Origin: Onishia taeanensis
GTDB taxonomy: Bacteria > Pseudomonadota > Gammaproteobacteria > Pseudomonadales > Halomonadaceae
Assembly (NCBI RefSeq): GCF_013349955.1
Contig: NZ_JABVXC010000003.1
Location: forward strand, 248,001-312,000
DNA: 64,000 nt
Direction: 5' to 3'
Translations under genes and position numbers: made by a program
The notes under the pieces: model-generated
Told to the model about the DNA's origin: nothing
Seen by the model: only the letters and a program-made list of their open reading frames with translations
Database searches by the model: none
Shown here: piece by piece, positions 17,179 through 25,473 of the stretch
How positions within the stretch are numbered: position 1 is the stretch's first letter
Layout of the letters: each line of letters begins with the position of its first letter

Positions 17179-17204
17179 GTTTCAGCCTCCTTGCTGATAC
17201 GCCT

Positions 17205-17229
17205 GACCCCGGCCATGCCGGGGTCTTTT
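17205..17229 (+). terminator. Terminator of the acidic protein gene
   Basis: Perfect 9-bp stem GACCCCGGC (17205-17213) with GCCGGGGTC (17217-17225), 3-nt loop and TTTT. Confidence 0.9.
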
Positions 17230-17309
17230 CGTTTTGCCAGCCTCGATCATCCGGCGGCATACTGACGACGCGCCTTGAACACCACCCCGCCAACGCCCGG
17301 AGAGGTCTT

Positions 17310-17930
17310 ATGCCCGACAACGTGCATTTCTACCGCCCTGAGGACGGCCACGGCCTACCCCATAATCCCTTCAATGCCATCATCGGGCCACGGCCCATCG
17401 GCTGGATTTCCTCGCAGAGCGCCGATGGCACCCGTAATCTCGCCCCCTACAGCTTTTTCAATGCCTTCAACTACACGCCGCCGATCATCGGGTTTGCAAG
17501 CGTCGGCTACAAGGATAGCGTGCGGAATATCGAAGCTAGCGGTGAGTTCTGCTGGCAGCTATCGACGCGGGAACTGGCCGAGCCCATGAACCAAAGTTGT
17601 GCGGCAGTAGACGCCGACGTGGATGAATTCGCCTTGGCCGGCCTCACTCCCGCGCACTCTCGCATGGTCAGCGCCCCCCACGTCGCCGAGGCAAGGGTCG
17701 TCTTCGAGTGCCGGCTCAGCCAGCTTCTACAGCTCGCCTCTGCAGCGGGAGATACCGTCGACACCTGGCTGGTGCTCGGTGAAGTGGTCGGCATACATAT
17801 CGACCAGACCCTGCTCAAGGATGGCGTCTACCAGACCGCCGACGCCGGTCCGATCCTGCGCGGCGGCGGTCCGGCGGACTACTTCGAGATCACCCCCGAG
17901 CAGCGCTTCGAGATGCATCGCCCCGGCTAA
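17310..17930 (+). CDS. Flavin reductase-like (FMN-binding split barrel) protein
   Basis: A 206-aa protein with GGAG before the ATG. The N-terminal NPFNAIIGPRPIGWISSQ and NLAPYSFFNAFNY are the signature of the flavin-reductase-like domain, which holds FMN in a split beta barrel. Family members reduce flavins for partner monooxygenases or act alone on unknown substrates. The following GEFCWQLSTRELAEPMN segment is also typical. It has no obvious monooxygenase partner nearby. The general fold is secure; the reaction is not. Confidence 0.82.
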   Translation: MPDNVHFYRPEDGHGLPHNPFNAIIGPRPIGWISSQSADGTRNLAPYSFFNAFNYTPPIIGFASVGYKDSVRNIEASGEFCWQLSTRELAEPMNQSCAAVDADVDEFALAGLTPAHSRMVSAPHVAEARVVFECRLSQLLQLASAAGDTVDTWLVLGEVVGIHIDQTLLKDGVYQTADAGPILRGGGPADYFEITPEQRFEMHRPG

Positions 17931-18146
17931 CGACTCGCGCCGCACAGCGCCCCCATTTGCCAGCCCCGGCAGTCGTGCGCAAGGTCATGCATAAAAAGGG
18001 AGAGCGCGCCACCCCAAGGCGTGCCGCCCACCGCTATACCATACTGACGGATAGCGAAGATGCGTCAGCAGCAGGAGAAGGCCCAGAGAAGAAATCGATA
18101 GAGAGCGAAATACCAGGCCGGCGCAGGCGCGCCGAAGGAGAAGGAC

Positions 18147-18413
18147 ATGGCCGGTGGATGGTCGAAGGATGGTGCCGTGCAGGAGCAGATCGATAGCACG
18201 GTGGAAGACGCCCTGGAACGGGCACGCAGCGAGCTTCCCCGTGGGGAAAGCCTTAGATACTGCGAGGAATGTGACGAAGCGATTCCACAGGCGCGGCGGG
18301 AAGCGGTGCCGGGCGTGCGCCTGTGCATCAACTGCCAGAGCGAGCGTGACAAGCACCGCTCTGCGGCCAGCGGCTATAACCGACGTGGCAGCAAAGATAG
18401 CCAGCTTCGCTAG
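18147..18413 (+). CDS. DksA/TraR-type C4 zinc-finger protein (YbiI-like)
   Basis: An 88-aa protein with GAAGGAG before the ATG. The zinc site is C-x2-C (RYCEECDEAIPQARRE) and C-x2-C (RLCINCQSE), with the diagnostic PxARREAVPGVRLC spacer seen in short YbiI-type DksA homologues. It lacks the long coiled coil and DxxDxA tip of true DksA, so it may bind RNA polymerase differently or not at all. The strongly charged tail ends NRRGSKDSQLR. It is convergent with the EamA exporter. Confidence 0.82.
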   Translation: MAGGWSKDGAVQEQIDSTVEDALERARSELPRGESLRYCEECDEAIPQARREAVPGVRLCINCQSERDKHRSAASGYNRRGSKDSQLR

Positions 18414-18455
18414 CGACTCGGACGACATACACGGCAAGGCAGGCGATCACCTCCC

Positions 18456-19373
18456 CTAGGGGTCCTCGTCTGCCGCAGCTGGGTGCACCCTGAGCTCAAG
18501 TCGCCGCTCGTAAAGGCCCTTGGCCACCAGGGTGCCCAGTACCAGGGCTCCGCCGACGAAAGCGATAGGCGTGGGACGCTCGCCAAGAATGCCCCATGCC
18601 CACAGCGTGCCCACCACCACCTCGAGCAATAACAGCAGCCCTACCTCAGCGGCCGGCAGGTACAGCGGCCCGCGCTGCAAGAGCGTCACGCCCAACGGCA
18701 CGATACCCAGGCACAGCCCCAGGATCATCAGCAAGCGCTCACCATCCGGCAGCGTAAGCTCGCCCCCGGCACTGGCCACCAGAGCCCCGCCCAGCCCCAC
18801 GATCAGCCCCGCGAAGGTCAACATCGGACTCATATCGACGCCCGGCCGGCGGCGACACAGAGTGAAGTTGAGCGCTAGGGTCGTGGCCGCCAGCAGGGCA
18901 AAGCCATTGCCCACCAGCGAGCCGGTGCCGGCGTCGTCCGCCACGATCATCGTGATGCCTGCCATGCACAACCCGATCGCAAGCCAGGTGCGACGCGGCA
19001 GTCGCTCCTTGAGGATCACCCAGGAGAGCCCCGCCGCAATGATCGACGACGAGGCGAGAATGATCAGCACATTGCCGGCGCGAGTGTACTGATTGCCGAG
19101 CACGAAACCGCAGGTGGTCAGGCTGAACAGCAGCGCCACCATGATGCCGGTGCCGCCGCAGCGCCGATAGGCCGCGACCGTATTGCGCCCGTGCCGCGCC
19201 ACCACCAGCAGCAGAAACCCCAACGCCGAGACCAGGCCTCGCCACATCAGCATCTGCGCATCCGGCAGGTCGATCAGCTTGATCAGCAGCGCATCCGGTG
19301 ACATGACCAACGCACCACCACCGGTCAGCAGCAGGCCCTGCTGGCGATAAGACAGCCCTTGGTGAACGGGCAT
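18456..19373 (-). CDS. EamA-type DMT superfamily exporter
   Basis: A 305-aa protein from an ATG with AGAGG 7 nt upstream; starts at 19388 and 19412 are possible. It has ten hydrophobic helices forming two EamA repeats; the first ends near LKERLPRRTWLAIGLCMAGI, a typical repeat end, and the second near LGERPTPIAFVGGALVLG. DMT proteins of this kind usually export amino acids or metabolites. The substrate cannot be told. Upstream, 19374-19685 (312 bp) is gene-free and must hold its promoter and that of ftsH. Confidence 0.8.
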   Translation of the reverse strand: MPVHQGLSYRQQGLLLTGGGALVMSPDALLIKLIDLPDAQMLMWRGLVSALGFLLLVVARHGRNTVAAYRRCGGTGIMVALLFSLTTCGFVLGNQYTRAGNVLIILASSSIIAAGLSWVILKERLPRRTWLAIGLCMAGITMIVADDAGTGSLVGNGFALLAATTLALNFTLCRRRPGVDMSPMLTFAGLIVGLGGALVASAGGELTLPDGERLLMILGLCLGIVPLGVTLLQRGPLYLPAAEVGLLLLLEVVVGTLWAWGILGERPTPIAFVGGALVLGTLVAKGLYERRLELRVHPAAADEDP

Positions 19374-19685
19374 GGAAAGACCTCTCATGGATTCAGGAAA
19401 AAACGCCTGCACAGCAGGGGCAACTCATCACGCCGGCCACCAAGCCGCATCAACACGAGCGCTATTGCCCCAAAATGGAGCGCCAGGGTGATGACGGAAC
19501 AGTTAAGCGAACCCGCATATGGATTGCAAAGGAAGTGGCGAGCAACCGTCGTGTAAAACCCTGAGCTGGATCAAGCCGAGCGCGTCGTGGCACGACGTGG
19601 GATGGCTACACTAGGAGACATCGGCCCGGTAGCGGGGCAGGCTGTCTGGCGACTCGCAGAACCGCACGGCGTAACGGGGTGTCGC
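19374..19685. other. Gene-free stretch between the exporter and ftsH
   Basis: 312 bp with no convincing ORF. The in-frame extension of ftsH from 19587 encodes a non-conserved Arg/Gly-rich stretch before the first helix and is probably leader. No palindrome or repeat stands out. Confidence 0.5.
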
Positions 19686-21512
19686 ATGGAAAAGAAACAC
19701 CAGATCAACCTAACGTACGTGATCGTCGCCTTTCTGGCCGTGATGGCCTTCCAGAGCCTGATCAGCCACCAGCGCACGACGGAGTCGATCCCCTATTCCC
19801 GGTTTACCCAGATGCTGGATAACGGCGAGATCGCCACGGTGGAAATTGGCGAGGATCGTATCACCGGCACCTATCGCAATCCGCACGATGATGGCAGCAC
19901 CGGCTTCAGCACTCGCCCCATCGACCCGACTCTGGCCGACAAGCTTGCCCAGTACGATGTGACCTATACCGGGGCGGCCAAGAATACCGTCCTGACCCTC
20001 CTGCTGTCGTGGATGGTGCCGCTACTGTTTTTCTTCCTGGTCTGGAGCTTCGTGATTCGGCGCATGTCCGGCAGCCAGGGGCTCGGCGGGATGATGACGC
20101 TAGGCAAGTCCAAGGCCAAGGTATACGTCGAAACTGAGACCAAGGTGACCTTCGAGAACGTCGCCGGAGTGGACGAGGCCAAGGACGAACTCAAGGAGGT
20201 CGTCGATTTCCTGCGCGATCCGCAGCACTATGGCCGCCTGGGGGCGCACATTCCCAAGGGCATCCTGCTGGTCGGCCCACCGGGCACCGGCAAGACGCTG
20301 CTGGCCAGAGCGGTAGCGGGTGAAGCCGGGGTACCCTTCTTCTCGATCTCGGGCTCCGAATTCGTCGAGATGTTCGTCGGCATCGGCGCCGCCCGGGTGC
20401 GCGACCTATTCGAGCAGGCCGCCAAGGCCAAGCCCTGCATCATCTTCATCGATGAGCTGGATGCTCTGGGGCGGGCCCGGGGGCCCAGCGTGATGGGCGG
20501 GCAAGACGAGAAGGAGCAGACGCTGAACCAGCTGCTGGCGGAGCTAGACGGCTTCGACCCCTCCGAGGGCATCGTGCTGCTGGCCGCCACCAACCGCCCG
20601 GAAATTCTGGACCCCGCATTGCTGCGCGCCGGGCGCTTCGATCGTCAGGTATTGGTCGACCGCCCGGAGCGGGTCGGGCGCCGCGCGATTCTCGAAGTGC
20701 ATATCGGCAAGGTGCAGCACCTGGCTGCGGATGTGGACCTGGATCATCTCGCCGCGCTGACGCCGGGCTTCACCGGGGCGGATCTTGCCAACCTGGTCAA
20801 CGAGGCGGCGCTTCTGGCGACCCGCCACGACAGCGACCGGGTCAGCATGGAGGACTTCACCAGTGCCATCGAACGCATCGTGGCAGGGCTCGAGAAAAAG
20901 AGCCGCCTGCTCAACGTTCATGAGCGCGAGGTGGTCGCCCACCACGAGATGGGGCACGCCCTGGTGGCTTCGGCGCTGCCCGGCATGGACCCGGTGCACA
21001 AGGTGTCGATCATTCCCCGCGGTGTGGGAGCGCTGGGCTACACCATGCAGCGCCCCACCGAGGACCGTTTCCTGCAAACCACTGGCGAGCTCAAGGACCG
21101 CATGACGGTGCTGATGGGCGGCCGTGCCGCCGAAAGGTTGGTCTTCGACGAGGTCTCCACCGGCGCCGCCGACGACCTGGCCAAGGCCACCGAGATCGCC
21201 CGCCACATGGCGACCCGCTTCGGCATGACCGCTGAGACCGGCCAGGTGGTCTACGAACAGGAGCGCCAGGCCTTCCTCGGCGACACTTACGGCACGCTGA
21301 GCCCGCGCAGCTATTCAGAGGCCACGGCGCGGGAGATCGACCTCGAGGTGCGCGCGCTGATAGAGCAGGCCTACGAAGAGGCCCAGCGCATCCTCGAGAG
21401 ACGCCGCAATACCCTAGAAAAGGGCGCGGCCCTACTGCTCGAACGCGAAACCCTGACCGCCGACGATTTCCCCGCCATCAAGGCGCAAGGCGAAAAGGCG
21501 CCACCGCAATAG
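19686..21512 (+). CDS. ftsH: Accessory FtsH-type AAA zinc metalloprotease
   Basis: A 608-aa protein from the ATG at 19686, which begins [16 protein letters not shown] and so places the first membrane helix at residue 8. A second helix lies at about 105-125. The AAA module has Walker A GPPGTGKT (197-204), Walker [10 protein letters not shown] and the SRH ([20 protein letters not shown]). The protease has HEMGH (420-424). The N-terminus and the missing long C-terminal tail resemble FtsH paralogues found beside the housekeeping FtsH, including the FtsH2 type of stress-tolerance islands, though no such island genes flank it. It should degrade or refold membrane and cytosolic proteins under stress. 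Confidence 0.88.
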   Translation: MEKKHQINLTYVIVAFLAVMAFQSLISHQRTTESIPYSRFTQMLDNGEIATVEIGEDRITGTYRNPHDDGSTGFSTRPIDPTLADKLAQYDVTYTGAAKNTVLTLLLSWMVPLLFFFLVWSFVIRRMSGSQGLGGMMTLGKSKAKVYVETETKVTFENVAGVDEAKDELKEVVDFLRDPQHYGRLGAHIPKGILLVGPPGTGKTLLARAVAGEAGVPFFSISGSEFVEMFVGIGAARVRDLFEQAAKAKPCIIFIDELDALGRARGPSVMGGQDEKEQTLNQLLAELDGFDPSEGIVLLAATNRPEILDPALLRAGRFDRQVLVDRPERVGRRAILEVHIGKVQHLAADVDLDHLAALTPGFTGADLANLVNEAALLATRHDSDRVSMEDFTSAIERIVAGLEKKSRLLNVHEREVVAHHEMGHALVASALPGMDPVHKVSIIPRGVGALGYTMQRPTEDRFLQTTGELKDRMTVLMGGRAAERLVFDEVSTGAADDLAKATEIARHMATRFGMTAETGQVVYEQERQAFLGDTYGTLSPRSYSEATAREIDLEVRALIEQAYEEAQRILERRRNTLEKGAALLLERETLTADDFPAIKAQGEKAPPQ

Positions 21513-21752
21513 GAGCTGGCCCAAGCGGCAGCGATGCCGTCCAAGACATCTCGTCACCGCGAGGCGAACCGCGATGAGCGAAGCTGACAGGGACGCCAGC
21601 ATGAATTGCAACAGCCCGAGACCTGCTGCGAAGAGAGCACCCGCCGTCTGATGCGGGCACCCCTGGTTCCCCTGTCCCGCATCGTTGCATCATGGACCGT
21701 TCGGCCCCATGTTAGACTGCAACGATTTACTCTGGCGGGAGCCCCGGCACAC

Positions 21753-23324
21753 ATGTCCTTAGAAGATCTCCACCTGACGCTGCGCAATCTGACCCTGGAC
21801 GACTACCCCCAGCTCAAGACGCTGATGGATCGCATCTATCACGACCTGGGAGGCGCCTGGCCCCAGCACACCATCGAGCGCCTGGTCAGCGAATTCCCCG
21901 AAGGCCAGATCGTTATCGAAGACGACGAAACCCTCGTTGGCATGGCGCTGACCGCCCGAGTCGACTACGAGGAGTTTTCCAACCCGCACCGCTACGATGA
22001 CCTGATGGATCAGCGGGAGATCATCCTCAACGCCCCGGAAGGCGATGCCATGTACGGCCTGGATGTGCTGATCGATCCGGCCTACCGCGGCTACCGGCTT
22101 GGCAGGCGCCTCTACGAAGCGCGCAAGGATCTCTGCAAGTCCATGAATATGCGAGCGATTCTTGCCGGCGGCCGGATCCCCAACTACCACCAGTACGCCA
22201 ACGAGATGTCGCCGGCCGAGTACTTGGATCAGGTTTCGCGCAAGGAGATCCACGACCCGATTCTGTCCTTCCAGCTAGCCAACGACTTCCAGGTCAAGCG
22301 GCTGCTGCGCAAGTATTTGCCGGAAGATGAGAAGTCTCAGGGCTACGCGACCCTGCTCGAATGGAACAACATCCTTTACGAGCCTGCGGAATCGGTGCTC
22401 GACTCCCGCAAGACCCAAGTGCGGGTCGGGGCGGTGCAATGGCAGATGCGCGAGTTTTCCTCGGTGGAAGCGGTCTTGCAGCAGGCCGAATACTTCGTCG
22501 ATGCCCTGTCCGATTACCAAAGTGACTTCGCGGTATTTCCGGAGCTGTTCAACGCCCCGCTGATGGGCCTGCAGGACCGCGCCGCCCAGCAGGACCAGAT
22601 CGAGGCGATCCGTTTCCTGGCCAGCTTCACCGAGCGTTTCAAGACCGAGCTGTCGCGCATGGCGGTGTCCTACAACATCAATATCGTCGCCGGCTCGATG
22701 ATCGAGGAACGGGAAGATGGCAACCTCTACAACATCGCCTACCTCTTTCACCGTGACGGTGACATCGAAGCCCAGGCCAAGCTTCACATCACCCCGCAGG
22801 AGCGCCGCGACTGGATCATCGAGGGCGGCGATGACCTTCGAGTATTCGACACCGATGCGGGGCGGATCGGTATCCTGATTTGTTACGACGTCGAATTTCC
22901 GGAGCTCTCGCGGCTGCTCGCCGATCAGGACATGGACATCCTCTTTGTGCCCTTCTGGACCGACACCAAGAATGGCTACTTGAGGGTGCGCCATTGCTCT
23001 CAGGCCCGCGCTATCGAGAATGAGTGCTACGTCGTGCTGTGTGGCAGCGTCGGCAACGTGCCCTCGATCGAGAACATGGAGATCCAGTACGCTCAGTCCT
23101 CGGTGTTCTCGCCCTCGGACTTCCCCTTCCCCCACGATGCCGTGCTGGCCGAGACCACGCCCAACACCGAGATGATCATGTTCTCGGACCTCGACCTGAA
23201 GCGGCTCACGGTGGTGCGCAACGAAGGCTCGGTGACCAATCTCAAGGACCGCCGCAAGGATCTCTTCGACCTGCGTTGGCGCGACTGGTCATGGAAGTCA
23301 GGCTCTCGCCAGGAAGACAACTGA
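21753..23324 (+). CDS. GNAT acetyltransferase-nitrilase fusion protein
   Basis: A 523-aa protein from the ATG at 21753 (GGGAG upstream); the frame is open to 21606 but that part is not conserved. Residues about 5-190 are a GNAT domain with acetyl-CoA loop RGYRLGRRLY (112-121). Residues about 222-500 are a carbon-nitrogen hydrolase with the catalytic triad E264 (FPELF), K343 (AKLHI) and C377 (ILICYDVEFPE). This two-domain architecture is known in bacteria, but its reaction is not established; an amide made or removed on an acylated substrate is plausible. It is followed 3 bp later by mtfA. Confidence 0.88.
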   Translation: MSLEDLHLTLRNLTLDDYPQLKTLMDRIYHDLGGAWPQHTIERLVSEFPEGQIVIEDDETLVGMALTARVDYEEFSNPHRYDDLMDQREIILNAPEGDAMYGLDVLIDPAYRGYRLGRRLYEARKDLCKSMNMRAILAGGRIPNYHQYANEMSPAEYLDQVSRKEIHDPILSFQLANDFQVKRLLRKYLPEDEKSQGYATLLEWNNILYEPAESVLDSRKTQVRVGAVQWQMREFSSVEAVLQQAEYFVDALSDYQSDFAVFPELFNAPLMGLQDRAAQQDQIEAIRFLASFTERFKTELSRMAVSYNINIVAGSMIEEREDGNLYNIAYLFHRDGDIEAQAKLHITPQERRDWIIEGGDDLRVFDTDAGRIGILICYDVEFPELSRLLADQDMDILFVPFWTDTKNGYLRVRHCSQARAIENECYVVLCGSVGNVPSIENMEIQYAQSSVFSPSDFPFPHDAVLAETTPNTEMIMFSDLDLKRLTVVRNEGSVTNLKDRRKDLFDLRWRDWSWKSGSRQEDN

Positions 23325-23327
23325 GTC

Positions 23328-24134
23328 ATGCTCGAGCGGTGGCGGAGCTGGCGGGCGGCGCGTTTCAACGCCCGTCATCCCTTTCCCGAGGACACCTGGA
23401 GAGAGGCACGCGCGCGGCTCCCCCTGCTTGCAGCCTTGAGCGATGAAGACGCCGAACGACTGGGCCGGCGAGCTTGGGGCTTCGTTCATGATAAACGGCT
23501 GTCACTGCACCCGGCCCTGGCCGATACGGCTTTTGACGAACCGGCCCGCCTGGCACTGGCCGGTCAGGCGTGCCTGCTGACGTTGGGCTGGTCGCAGGCC
23601 GAGCATCAGGAAGCCTTCGCCAATGTGCACGAGATCCTGATCCTGCCCGATGCCTTCCCGCGCCACGTCGAAGAAATGGATGAAGCTGGGGTGATGCATG
23701 AATACGCCGACCAGCGCGCCGGCGAGACTTCTTTTCAGGGCCCGGTCGTCGTGGCCTACCCCGAACTGATGGCAAGCGGCGACTTCAGCGGCTTCAATGT
23801 ATTGATCCACGAGCTCGCCCACAAGCTCGATATGGGCAACTCGAGAGATGCCGACGGTTTCCCACCGCTGCCACGCGACATGGCCGCCAGTGAATGGCAC
23901 CGGGTTTTCACTGCGGTCTGGGACGACCTTCAGGCGCATCTGGCGCGCGGCGAGGACACTCCGATTGACGACTATGCGGCTAGCCATCCGGGAGAATGTT
24001 TCGCCGTCTGCTGCGAGCATTTTTTCAGTGCCCCGGACCTGCTCGACAAGGCCTATCCGGCACTCTACTCCCTGCTTTCTCGCTACTTCCAACAAGATCC
24101 GCTAGCGCGCCTACCAACTCCCTCTCACCCCTGA
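23328..24134 (+). CDS. mtfA: Mlc titration factor A, M90 zinc peptidase
   Basis: A 268-aa protein starting 3 bp after the GNAT-nitrilase stop, so the two are one transcript. The zinc-peptidase motif HELAH is at 161-165 in NVLIHELAHKLDM, as in E. coli MtfA, with downstream FAVCCEHFF supplying the third-ligand glutamate region. MtfA binds the glucose repressor Mlc in E. coli and has aminopeptidase activity. Whether an Mlc exists in this organism cannot be seen. The N-terminal RWRSWR is basic. Confidence 0.88.
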   Translation: MLERWRSWRAARFNARHPFPEDTWREARARLPLLAALSDEDAERLGRRAWGFVHDKRLSLHPALADTAFDEPARLALAGQACLLTLGWSQAEHQEAFANVHEILILPDAFPRHVEEMDEAGVMHEYADQRAGETSFQGPVVVAYPELMASGDFSGFNVLIHELAHKLDMGNSRDADGFPPLPRDMAASEWHRVFTAVWDDLQAHLARGEDTPIDDYAASHPGECFAVCCEHFFSAPDLLDKAYPALYSLLSRYFQQDPLARLPTPSHP

Positions 24135-24312
24135 CCGGCTCGGCCATAGCAGCGCCACCTCAAGACGCTCAAGGCAGTTCTCTGACGGGCCTGCGCCCCA
24201 TGTCATATCCACTATGCTGCTAAGGCTATGTGGTCTTAAGGCTGCTTTAAGGAAAAGCATGCAAGATACATAGCCTGCTGATGAGACTGTACGGAAGCAA
24301 AGAGATGTCATC

Positions 24313-25137
24313 TTGAGTACACCGCTGGTATCGATCGTCATTCCTGCCAAAGATGAAGCAGGCAACCTGCCTGCGCTGCTCGACGAAGTCGACGCAGCCC
24401 TCATCGACATCGACTATGAAGTGCTGGTCGTCGACGATGCTTCCCAGGATGATTCCTGGGCCATGCTAACCCGTCGTGCCACAGCAGATTCCCGCCTGCG
24501 CCCCTTGCACCATGACAAGAGCGCCGGCCAGAGCACCTGCGTCTGGCAAGCCGCTCGGGAAGCCCGTGGCGCATGGCTCGCTACCCTCGACGGCGACGGG
24601 CAGAACGACCCTGCCGACCTGCCCCGCCTGCTCGAACGTGCCCAGCGCGGCGATATCACGCTGGTGGCCGGCCACCGCACTACTCGCCGCGATGACTGGC
24701 TCAAGCGGCTGTCCTCTCGAGTCGCCAACAAGGTGCGTGCGGCCCTGCTCATGGACGACACCCCGGATACCGGCTGCGGCCTCAAGGTGATCCAACGCGA
24801 AGCCTTCCTGGCACTGCCCTACTTCAATCACATGCACCGTTTCCTGCCAGCTCTGGTGCTGGCTCAGGGCGGTCGCTGTGTGTCGGTACCGGTCAATCAT
24901 CGCCCTCGCGGCACCGGCGAGTCCCATTACGGCCTTAACGACCGTTTGTGGGCAGGTCTGCTCGACATACTCGGGGTGATGTGGCTGCGCAAGCGAACTC
25001 GTCTGCCGGCACCGGTGAGTGCTTTCGTGGCGCCCTCCGCAGTGGTTTCTGAACCGGCCCCCGGCCATTCAAGCCGTCAACGCTCAGGGGCTGACGCCGA
25101 CGTGGTCCCGGCCTCAGTGCGAGAAACCTCACGATGA
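24313..25137 (+). CDS. GT2 glycosyltransferase (DPM1/ArnC-like)
   Basis: A 274-aa protein starting at TTG with AGAGA upstream. It has the GT-A fold: VSIVIPAKDEAGNLP near the N-terminus, VLVVDDASQDDSW, and LATLDGDGQNDPADLP (the DxD-like site). The RPRGTGESHYGLNDR segment is typical of DPM1-type enzymes. Unlike ArnC it lacks C-terminal membrane helices; the tail is a Ser/Ala-rich linker. It likely moves a sugar onto undecaprenyl phosphate for the ArnT-like enzyme encoded two genes downstream. Its stop overlaps the next start (ATGA). Confidence 0.88.
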   Translation: MSTPLVSIVIPAKDEAGNLPALLDEVDAALIDIDYEVLVVDDASQDDSWAMLTRRATADSRLRPLHHDKSAGQSTCVWQAAREARGAWLATLDGDGQNDPADLPRLLERAQRGDITLVAGHRTTRRDDWLKRLSSRVANKVRAALLMDDTPDTGCGLKVIQREAFLALPYFNHMHRFLPALVLAQGGRCVSVPVNHRPRGTGESHYGLNDRLWAGLLDILGVMWLRKRTRLPAPVSAFVAPSAVVSEPAPGHSSRQRSGADADVVPASVRETSR

Positions 25138-25433
25138 ATACAGAATGGCTGTGGATCGGCGTCGGCTTTCTCGGACAAGCCATGTTCTCGGGACGCTTTC
25201 TGGTGCAGTGGTTGGCCAGTGAGCGAGCCAAGCGCAGCGTGGTTCCCTTGGCGTTCTGGTTCTTCAGCCTTGCCGGCGGCGTCACGCTGCTCGCCTACGC
25301 CATCTATCGCCAGGACCCGGTCTTCATCGCCGGACAGGGCGCTGGCCTGCTGATCTATACCCGCAACCTGATGCTGATCCGCCGTGAGGCCAAGGCTATG
25401 TCCGAGCCGGAGCCCGAATCGTCTCAGTCCTGA
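25134..25433 (+). CDS. LABN-domain small membrane protein
   Basis: A 99-aa protein with ATGA overlap to the upstream glycosyltransferase. It is the stand-alone lipid A biosynthesis N-terminal (LABN) domain with three hydrophobic segments: WLWIGVGFLGQAMFSGRFL, FWFFSLAGGVTLLAYAI and VFIAGQGAGLLIYTRNLML. The QWLASERAKRSVVP segment is characteristic. These proteins regularly sit between GT2 and ArnT-type genes and are thought to help flip or present the lipid-linked sugar. Its C-terminus overlaps no other gene. Confidence 0.88.
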   Translation: MNTEWLWIGVGFLGQAMFSGRFLVQWLASERAKRSVVPLAFWFFSLAGGVTLLAYAIYRQDPVFIAGQGAGLLIYTRNLMLIRREAKAMSEPEPESSQS

Positions 25434-25473
25434 ACCACGCCTTTACGTCTCGATACCTGCCGAGAGTTCCTCG

